Position numbers and translations under genes: made by a program
Assembly: GCA_026014585.1 (NCBI GenBank)
Contig: JAOZIA010000015.1
Span: 1-40,542 of the forward strand
Direction: 5' to 3'
DNA from: Candidatus Bathyarchaeota archaeon
Lineage (GTDB): Archaea > Thermoproteota > Bathyarchaeia > Bathyarchaeales > Bathycorpusculaceae
DNA length: 40,542 bases
Part shown: one piece after another, positions 35,720 through 40,542 of the stretch
How positions within the stretch are numbered: position 1 is the stretch's first letter
Layout of the letters: each line of letters starts with the position of its first letter
Notes under the pieces: generated by a model
What the model was told of the DNA's origin: nothing
The model's input: only the letters and a program-made list of their open reading frames with translations
Database searches by the model: none

Positions 35720-35918
35720 ACCCTAAACATGCACTAATCAGACATCACATAACCAGTCAGCAACCAAAACCCAAACCACCACCAAAAAACCCGTATCTAA
35801 AAATATAGTCATCTAAAGAAAAAAAATAAACAAACATTTTAACCGTAAAAACATTAACTCTAGCGCAAGGCTACTATTAGCGTAATATGTCAAATTGATG
35901 ATAGAGCGATGTTTGATT

Positions 35919-35923
35919 GAGGG
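35919..35923 (+). promoter_or_regulatory. Ribosome binding site for the TTG start at 35931
   Basis: GAGGG lies seven bases before TTG 35931. The protein's conserved KALILIGGFGTRL begins at this codon, so site and homology agree on the non-AUG start. Confidence 0.55.
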
Positions 35924-35930
35924 TTAACAA

Positions 35931-36989
35931 TTGAAGGCATTAATACTAATTGGTGGATTTGGAACTAGACTGCGACCATTATCTTGCACTAAACCTAAGG
36001 CTCTTTTTCCAATAATAAACAAGCCCCTGCTACAGTGGACTTTTGAGAAACTAGCTGATAACGGCGTTGACGAGGTAATCCTAGCTGTCAACAAACTAAC
36101 AGAGTTTCATATTAAACAACAGCATATTCCAAAATGCGGTTTAAAAATCAAATACAGCCATGACCCACCAAACATGCCTCTTGGAACAGCCGGACCCGTA
36201 AGAAAAGCTGAAAGGCTACTTGGGCATGATGAGCCTTTTTTTATTTTAAACGGCGATTTAATCACTGAAATAAATTATCGCGAATTGCTAAACAGCCACA
36301 AAGAGGGCAAAGCTGTTGCCACAATTGCGCTTCATTGTGTGGATGACCCCAGTCGATATGGTGTTGCGGAGCTTGAAGATGGTGGTCGCATTAAGACTTT
36401 TGTTGAAAAACCCTGCAAAGGCACTGAACCATCTAAACTGATTAATGCAGGTGTTTACGTTGTGGACCCCAAAATTCTTGATTACATCCCAGCCGGAAGG
36501 GCGGTTTCTATGGAACGCGAGATTTTTCCAAGCTTAGCTCAAGAACGCAAGCTTTACGGGCATAAACTGGATGGTTTATGGATTGACATTGGCAAGCCCG
36601 AGGAATACCTGCAGACTAACATGATGTTTTTGGAGCATTTTGCTACTCATGTAAATTGTTCTCATTTCTCATGCAGGGATCCTGTTGCTTTCGCTAAAGG
36701 CGTCACGGTTGGGGAAAACTCGACTGTTGGGCCAAATGTGATTTTAGGAAAAAACGTTACCATTGGCAGAAACGTTCAGATTCAGGGTTCAGTTGTTTTC
36801 GAGAACACACAAATAGGTGACGGCGCCGTCGTTTTAGGTGCACGTATTGGTGAATCCGCTTTGATTGGCAAGGAAGCATCTATTGCCGAGGGTTGCCTGA
36901 TTGGTGACCACGCAAAAGTAAAAGATAACCTCTCTTTAGGTAAAGGAACCAAGGTTTGTCCAGCCAGCAACGTCTCACAGCAGTGTTAA
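35931..36989 (+). CDS. Sugar-1-phosphate nucleotidyltransferase, GDP-mannose pyrophosphorylase-like
   Basis: Makes a nucleotide sugar, most likely GDP-mannose, from GTP and mannose 1-phosphate. The N-terminal domain has GGFGTRLRPLSCTKPKALFP (8-27), with the activator and catalytic Arg and Lys, and NPLGTA-like NMPLGTAGPVRKA. LNGDLI, FVEKP and NAGVYVVDP follow. The C-terminal 100 residues (about 245-345) are hexapeptide repeats of a left-handed helix (VTVGENSTVG, VILGKNVTIG). This matches eukaryote/archaeal-type GMPP. Gmd in the same locus needs this product, which supports GDP-mannose over UDP- or dTDP-glucose. Confidence 0.88.
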   Translation: MKALILIGGFGTRLRPLSCTKPKALFPIINKPLLQWTFEKLADNGVDEVILAVNKLTEFHIKQQHIPKCGLKIKYSHDPPNMPLGTAGPVRKAERLLGHDEPFFILNGDLITEINYRELLNSHKEGKAVATIALHCVDDPSRYGVAELEDGGRIKTFVEKPCKGTEPSKLINAGVYVVDPKILDYIPAGRAVSMEREIFPSLAQERKLYGHKLDGLWIDIGKPEEYLQTNMMFLEHFATHVNCSHFSCRDPVAFAKGVTVGENSTVGPNVILGKNVTIGRNVQIQGSVVFENTQIGDGAVVLGARIGESALIGKEASIAEGCLIGDHAKVKDNLSLGKGTKVCPASNVSQQC

Positions 36990-36993
36990 ACCG

Positions 36994-37248
36994 CTAAGGA
37001 TTTTTATCTATTAAATCCTGTTTTTGCTGATGACTCAGCTTTTTTATCTGTCGCTCCCGCTGCATAGCTGTTACCTGCGTATCGAAGCGTTCTACGTATG
37101 CCAGCTTGTCGGGTTTGTGGGCTTTAGTGTATTTTGCTCCTTTACCATTTTGGTGTTGTCGTGTTCGTTGCTGCAGGTTTTTAGTGTAACCTGTGTAGAA
37201 ACTGCCATCAATGCACTGAATTATGTAAACAAAAAATGTCATCCCCAT
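36994..37248 (-). CDS. GIY-YIG nuclease-domain protein
   Basis: 84 residues, essentially one GIY-YIG domain of the YhbQ/UPF0213 type. FFVYIIQC (5-12) and SFYTGYTKNLQQRTRQHQNG (16-35) hold the paired Tyr motifs, the Arg and the His; YTKAHKPDKLAYVERF and a basic helix EREIQIKKL-type (QRERQIKKLSHQQK) follow. Stand-alone proteins of this group are thought to act on DNA or RNA ends, but targets are poorly defined. It starts immediately after the stop of the next upstream gene, so the two form a bicistron. Its 3' end overlaps a hairpin between convergent genes. Confidence 0.9.
   Translation of the reverse strand: MGMTFFVYIIQCIDGSFYTGYTKNLQQRTRQHQNGKGAKYTKAHKPDKLAYVERFDTQVTAMQRERQIKKLSHQQKQDLIDKNP
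36997..37019. terminator. Hairpin between convergent genes
   Basis: AGGATTT and AAATCCT, 7-base arms with a 9-base AT-rich loop, lie where the nucleotidyltransferase and GIY-YIG genes converge. It could end transcription from both sides; it also overlaps the last codons of the GIY-YIG gene, so it may be chance. Confidence 0.35.
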
Positions 37249-37920
37249 CTATTGTTCCTCAATGTTATAGTTAAAGTCCATACCTTTCTGTATCGCATGT
37301 TCAAAATAAGCTTCAGGGTCTATTTCTTGCACACTTCCTCTGTCAACATCAATAATGTAAATTCCGTGCAGATGCGCGTTTTTGATATCTTCTATTGTAA
37401 CTGGTGGTTTTTGATAGTAATAATCACATAAGGCTTTGATTTTTTTAATTTCTTCTTCTGTGCGTTTTCTTGGGGGCTTAGCTAAAGCGGATGGAAAAGG
37501 TAAAACGTAATGTGGCGGAACACCTAAAGCGAATTTTCCAGCAAAACTACTGTATCGGATGATTTTGCTTGCCAACCTAGCGGACGTGTAGGTCATGGGT
37601 GCTAACGCGTTTTCTGGTGGTATGAAGCCTGTTTCTATTTCAACTACCAAGTTTCCCATTCCTTTTATGGCGTATAGGTCGCAGGTTAGTATTTCATTTA
37701 GGGGGTACTCGATTTGGACGTCGTATCCTTTTTGGATTAAAAATTTTGAGCAGATGAGTTCCATGACGGAATGGTTGATTTTTACTACGTTTTCTTTTTG
37801 TAGTTTGATAAGCCAATCTTTTAGCATGTTAAGTTTGTTTTCTACTTCGTTGTCTGTGTCTTTGGTCAGTTTGCAAAGAAGCTTGGTTAAATCATATTCA
37901 AACTTGAGCTTTCCACTCAT
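37249..37920 (-). CDS. Unknown protein with possible restriction-endonuclease-like core
   Basis: 223 residues, not firmly recognised. An N-terminal helical part (1-50) precedes HSVMELICSKFLIQKGYDVQ (50-69) and CDLYAIKGMGNLVVEIETG (80-98). The pattern of a helix with Glu, then Asp81 and, 12 residues later, Glu94-x-Glu96 in a beta strand resembles a PD-(D/E)XK core, with Glu in place of the usual Lys. The C-terminal half has a basic AKPPRKRTEEEIKKIKAL helix. It is directly followed by the GIY-YIG gene, and a palindrome overlaps its TATA element, suggesting a regulated nuclease-like pair. The function is inference. Confidence 0.65.
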   Translation of the reverse strand: MSGKLKFEYDLTKLLCKLTKDTDNEVENKLNMLKDWLIKLQKENVVKINHSVMELICSKFLIQKGYDVQIEYPLNEILTCDLYAIKGMGNLVVEIETGFIPPENALAPMTYTSARLASKIIRYSSFAGKFALGVPPHYVLPFPSALAKPPRKRTEEEIKKIKALCDYYYQKPPVTIEDIKNAHLHGIYIIDVDRGSVQEIDPEAYFEHAIQKGMDFNYNIEEQ

Positions 37921-37955
37921 GCTTCTCTACCCTTAAAGTTAACAATAAAACAAAG

Positions 37956-37977
37956 CTTGTTTTAATATATAAACAAG
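37956..37977. promoter_or_regulatory. Palindromic operator-like site over a TATA box
   Basis: CTTGTTT (37956-37962) and AAACAAG (37971-37977) are perfect 7-base arms around an 8-base TAATATAT centre. On the minus strand the centre gives TTTATATATT, a good archaeal TATA box about 45 bases before ATG 37920. A dimeric repressor bound here would block TBP, so self- or partner-regulation of the downstream pair is plausible. Confidence 0.55.
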
Positions 37978-38350
37978 AAAACCTATGTTGCCCATGCCAA
38001 AAAAGCATATTTGCAGCTTAGAGCCTTAAATAGTCTACATAAAAAAGAACAATTGCTTTTCTATGCATGATTTTTTCTGCATTTTCCTGTAAAACCCTAA
38101 AATAGGCTGAGATTTTTTTTCAGGTGACACTGTTAATTATTTTTATATTTTTAAAAAAGCTAAGTTAATATTGTCCAAGCCGAGAAGTACGCTGAAACAG
38201 TAAATGTTGGAGTTGCAACGGAAATAACTGGTTGCCAAATATCTTTGCAAAGAAAAAAGCAGAGATAATAAAGCAATGAGTTAGGCTCTAATATTTGCTA
38301 TTTGGGCTTAGACTCGACTTGGCATCCTCTTTTCTTTGAGCGAAGATTGA
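37978..38350. other. Non-coding stretch without recognised content
   Basis: AT-rich sequence between the palindromic promoter and the 3' end of the CooT-like gene. I see no gene, tRNA, strong hairpin or repeat family. It holds several T- and A-runs (for example around 38112-38160) that could end leftward transcription of the CooT-like gene. Confidence 0.5.
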
Positions 38351-38536
38351 TTATGGGTTGGTGGCTGTTAAGACGAGTCTTGTTGCTGCTACGTCAACTT
38401 CGGTGATTTTGCATCCTTCAAACTCTTTTGCCTCGCCCATAATGTTTCTTACAATCACTTTGTCGCCGTCAGCTTTAGCGTAAATTACGTCTCTGAACAT
38501 TACTTTGCCGTTTAAGATTACATTAAACTCGCACAT
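38351..38536 (-). CDS. CooT-like nickel-binding small protein
   Basis: 61 residues beginning MCEFNVILNGK. Cys2 directly after the initiator Met is the conserved metal ligand of the CooT family, a small dimeric Ni(II)-binding fold first seen with carbon-monoxide dehydrogenase maturation. The rest follows the family pattern: VMFRDVIYAKADGDKVIVR, then GEAKEFEGCKITEVDVA. No dehydrogenase genes are nearby, so it may serve a nickel enzyme elsewhere; many archaeal members stand alone. Family call from pattern memory, moderately sure. Confidence 0.75.
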   Translation of the reverse strand: MCEFNVILNGKVMFRDVIYAKADGDKVIVRNIMGEAKEFEGCKITEVDVAATRLVLTATNP

Positions 38537-38617
38537 TACGACTCACATTAAAGAAAAGCTGTTTTCTAAGTTATAAGGACTTTTATCTGCTAATGCAAAA
38601 ATGGGTTGAAAAAATGT

Positions 38618-38809
38618 TTATTTGGCTGTGTTTTTTAGTGCTTCTAAAACAAAGATTTCTGCTGAGAAAGCAACAATTATGAAAACCAGTGGGAGCAGTG
38701 CTGCCCAGATGGCTAGGTTTTGGGCTGGGTTTGCTGCTACTGCAACTGTGACGCCTGTGATGGTTGCAAAAAATAGTGTTAACCAAAAGATGGTTTTGCC
38801 ATTGGTCAA
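38618..38809 (-). CDS. Small two-helix membrane protein, unknown function
   Basis: 63 residues with two hydrophobic helices (TIFWLTLFFATITGVTVAVA, about 6-25, and AIWAALLPLVFIIVAFSAEI, about 33-52) joined by a short NPAQN turn, and a short C-terminal helix. No family recognised. This reading was chosen over two overlapping frames because it alone looks like a folded protein. Isolated gene. Confidence 0.5.
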   Translation of the reverse strand: MTNGKTIFWLTLFFATITGVTVAVAANPAQNLAIWAALLPLVFIIVAFSAEIFVLEALKNTAK

Positions 38810-38983
38810 GGCGTGGTGCCTCTGCTTTGTTTAGGGTAGCGGTTCATTTTAAGGTGTTGTCGTGTTTGGGTTTGGTTTTTTGTGGTCGCCTTGAGTAACC
38901 TACAGCACACCGATAGTTATTGGGCGCAACAAGCGGTGGTGTTCATTTCGAGGAGAACAAACAGGCTTAGCTGAGTGTGCTCT

Positions 38984-39577
38984 TTAGGGTGGGGTTAGTG
39001 GGTAAACGTTTTTGGAAAAACTCGCTGCAAGGGCATCAGTGTTTGCTGTGCCCAAAATCAGGTATTCTCCACTGTTTAACTGTATAATCAGGTTGGTTGA
39101 GTTGTTTGATGCCACGTAAGCTTTAGCTCCATTTCCAAGCGTAAAAACACCTACGTTAACATTATCAAAATTAGTTCCATACTGTTTATCTAAAGTAAAA
39201 TTTCCCGAACCTACCTGCCCAACAAAAACAGACGCTACCTCAGTGGAGGTAATATTTTTGTTTCCGCTGACAAAAGGAACATTAGGTAAATCAGGCGAAA
39301 AGTTTGCGAACTGCACATTAACATATCCCGAACCAACCGTAATTGTTGAAGGAGAAAAATATACAAACGCTATACTAACAGCTAACGCGACCAACAAAAT
39401 CCCACTGATTATAGCCACCAATTTACTATTCAATCTATACCCAATGGACACAAATTTTGACAATTTACCCAAAAAACCTAACACCGCAAGAACCGAACCA
39501 GCAGCAATAATGCCCGCAACAATAACGATTACAAAAACACTGAAGGGAGATTGCACCATAAACTGTTCAATTGCCAT
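38984..39577 (-). CDS. Membrane-anchored protein with PH-like outer domain
   Basis: About 197 residues. Two membrane helices (SVFVIVIVAGIIAAGSVLAV and KLVAIISGILLVALAVSIAF) flank a short loop, and a C-terminal domain of about 120 residues follows outside or inside the membrane. That domain has NVGVFTLGNGAKAYVASN and GEYLILGTANTDALAASF, resembling the bacterial PH-like domain where a strand with NG.KA.V precedes a final helix. It has several NxS/T sequons. ATG 39577 is preferred because a TATA element lies about 37 bases upstream; TTG 39595 is in frame. Function unknown. Confidence 0.65.
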   Translation of the reverse strand: MAIEQFMVQSPFSVFVIVIVAGIIAAGSVLAVLGFLGKLSKFVSIGYRLNSKLVAIISGILLVALAVSIAFVYFSPSTITVGSGYVNVQFANFSPDLPNVPFVSGNKNITSTEVASVFVGQVGSGNFTLDKQYGTNFDNVNVGVFTLGNGAKAYVASNNSTNLIIQLNSGEYLILGTANTDALAASFSKNVYPLTPP

Positions 39578-39609
39578 CAAACGACACTGACGCAACTATT
39601 GTTTGACCG

Positions 39610-39619
39610 CAAATTTAAA
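39610..39619 (-). promoter_or_regulatory. TATA-like element for the gene starting at 39577
   Basis: The minus strand reads ATTTAAATTTG here, about 33-42 bases before ATG 39577. A start of transcription near 39587 would fall inside the longer TTG-initiated reading, which favours the ATG. Confidence 0.4.
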
Positions 39620-39637
39620 TCTCCCTTCAAAACACAC

Positions 39638-40542
39638 TTAGGTTTTTTGTAGTTTGGCAATGAAAAAGCCGTTGCAGCTTTGCAGGTGTGGATAGAGCCG
39701 TTGACACTGCGTTAAGCCTTTGAAGGCAGGCACGCCGATTTTAGGTTCAATATCAACCAGTTTGAAGTCTGGGCGCTCTTTTAGGAACCGCTCAATGATG
39801 CACTCGTTCTCCTCCAAAGTGATGCTGCAGGTCGAGTAGGTCAGGGTTCCGCCCGGGGAGACTTTTTCTGCGCAGTTGCAAATCATTTGCCACTGGATTT
39901 CCGCCATTTTTGTTAAGGATTTTGGGGTTAGGCGCCATTTTGCGGAGGGTTGCTTGGCAAATACGCCTGTGCTGGTGCAGGGTGGGTCTAAAACAACAGC
40001 ATCCGCTTTTCCATCAAGAGGCAACGGTTGGGTTGCATCCGCCAACACGGGCTCCGCATTAATTATTCCCATACGCTCAATTTCCTTTTTCCAAGACACA
40101 AGCCTTCGAGCCGAAAAATCAACCGAAGTAATGCTGCCCTCATTATCCATTAACTGGGCTAGATTGGTGGTTTTGGCTCCAGGAGCGGCACAAACGTCAA
40201 AAAGTGTGCTGCCTGGCAGAGGATTTGTGACTTGTGCGGCAAAACAGCTCGCTTTATCCTGAATATAGAACAATCCCGCTTTGTAGCTGGGTAGCGAGTT
40301 GAGGGGTTGCTTCGTTTCGATTACGTGGTAAACGTTCTCTAATGGCACCGTTTTTTCTAATGTTACGTTTTCTTCTTTTAGTTTTGCTACGATGTCTTCT
40401 TCGAGGTCTTTGAGGGTGTTAACTCGGATGTATACGGGCGGTGTTTTCATGCTGCCATGTAGGAATGCTTCGGCTTCTTGCCGTCCGAAAAGCCCAATGC
40501 AGTACTGGACAAACCAGAGGGGATGGAAGGTTTTGAGGCTTA
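39638..40542 (-). CDS. RNA cytosine-5 methyltransferase, Trm4/RsmB family, reaching the window edge
   Basis: Methylates carbon 5 of cytosine in tRNA or rRNA. From the internal ATG at 40450 the catalytic domain is 270 residues, about the size of the single-domain archaeal Trm4: IRVNTLK (8-14), YIQDKAS, DVCAAPGAKTT (85-95, SAM), VLDPPCTSTG (153-162, Cys158) and LTYSTCS (203-209, catalytic Cys208), ending CNGFFIAKL. The frame stays open upstream to the window end and reads FHPLWFVQYC and FGRQEAEAF, which belong to the longer RsmB-like form, so the gene probably began further on. If the contig is a circle, that 5' part lies at 148-300 and is frame-broken. The short form could still be made from ATG 40450. 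Confidence 0.9.
   Translation of the reverse strand, partial: SLKTFHPLWFVQYCIGLFGRQEAEAFLHGSMKTPPVYIRVNTLKDLEEDIVAKLKEENVTLEKTVPLENVYHVIETKQPLNSLPSYKAGLFYIQDKASCFAAQVTNPLPGSTLFDVCAAPGAKTTNLAQLMDNEGSITSVDFSARRLVSWKKEIERMGIINAEPVLADATQPLPLDGKADAVVLDPPCTSTGVFAKQPSAKWRLTPKSLTKMAEIQWQMICNCAEKVSPGGTLTYSTCSITLEENECIIERFLKERPDFKLVDIEPKIGVPAFKGLTQCQRLYPHLQSCNGFFIAKLQKT
40396..40542. repeat. 147-bp terminal direct repeat, right copy
   Basis: Identical to bases 1-147. It carries the codons just before and after the internal ATG (40450) of the methyltransferase gene. In a closed circle this copy and the left copy are the same DNA. Confidence 0.95.

Noticed and set aside
38622..38834. Plus-strand 70-codon frame opposite the two-helix protein
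   Set aside because: It is the antisense of a more convincing membrane protein, and the translation shows no domain or helix pattern.
1..40542. Replication origin or replication gene for the putative circle
   Set aside because: I found no Orc1/Cdc6, Rep, MCM or plasmid partition gene and no cluster of ORB-like repeats by eye. Absence by eye is not proof.

Overview
The window looks archaeal, most plausibly a Bathyarchaeia-like member of the TACK group. The evidence is TATA-type promoters just upstream of starts, many TTG and GTG starts, GGTG-type ribosome binding sites, an archaeal IscS/IscU/SufS set, a Trm4/RsmB-type RNA m5C methyltransferase, and secreted proteins with Thr/Pro linkers and a C-terminal membrane anchor. 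The lineage call is inference. No rRNA, tRNA, CRISPR array, transposase or replication initiator was recognised.

The first 147 bases (1-147) are identical to the last 147 (40396-40542). The methyltransferase gene at the right end appears to continue, in broken frames, just beyond the repeat at the left end. The simplest reading is a closed circle of about 40,395 bp whose ends overlap, either a real circular molecule or an assembly loop.

Region 1 (437-7443) is mostly cell maintenance. It holds a fused deacetylase-like/FemAB-like protein, and a leftward iron-sulfur operon of a divergent NifS-like protein, an IscU scaffold, a canonical SufS and a small TBP-half-like protein. A DEAD-box RNA helicase and a small membrane-protein pair follow.

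Region 2 (7739-36989) is a long, almost wholly rightward surface-glycan locus. It has eight glycosyltransferases (three GT2, five GT4) and two large multi-pass membrane proteins. Sugar-nucleotide enzymes are a GalE-like epimerase, a UDP-sugar dehydrogenase, GDP-mannose dehydratase, a GDP-fucose-synthase-like enzyme, UDP-GlcNAc 2-epimerase and a GDP-mannose-pyrophosphorylase-like enzyme. It also has a SAM methyltransferase, two paralogous flippases, an anchored LamG-like protein, and two paralogous small proteins of unknown function that each precede a GT2 gene. Together these could make GDP-mannose/6-deoxyhexose and UDP-ManNAc/ManNAcA-type precursors, assemble them on a lipid carrier, flip the product and display it. 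A Nudix hydrolase is inserted on the opposite strand.

Region 3 (36994-40542) is leftward: a GIY-YIG protein paired with a nuclease-fold candidate behind a palindromic promoter, a CooT-like nickel-binding protein, two small membrane proteins and the RNA methyltransferase at the edge.
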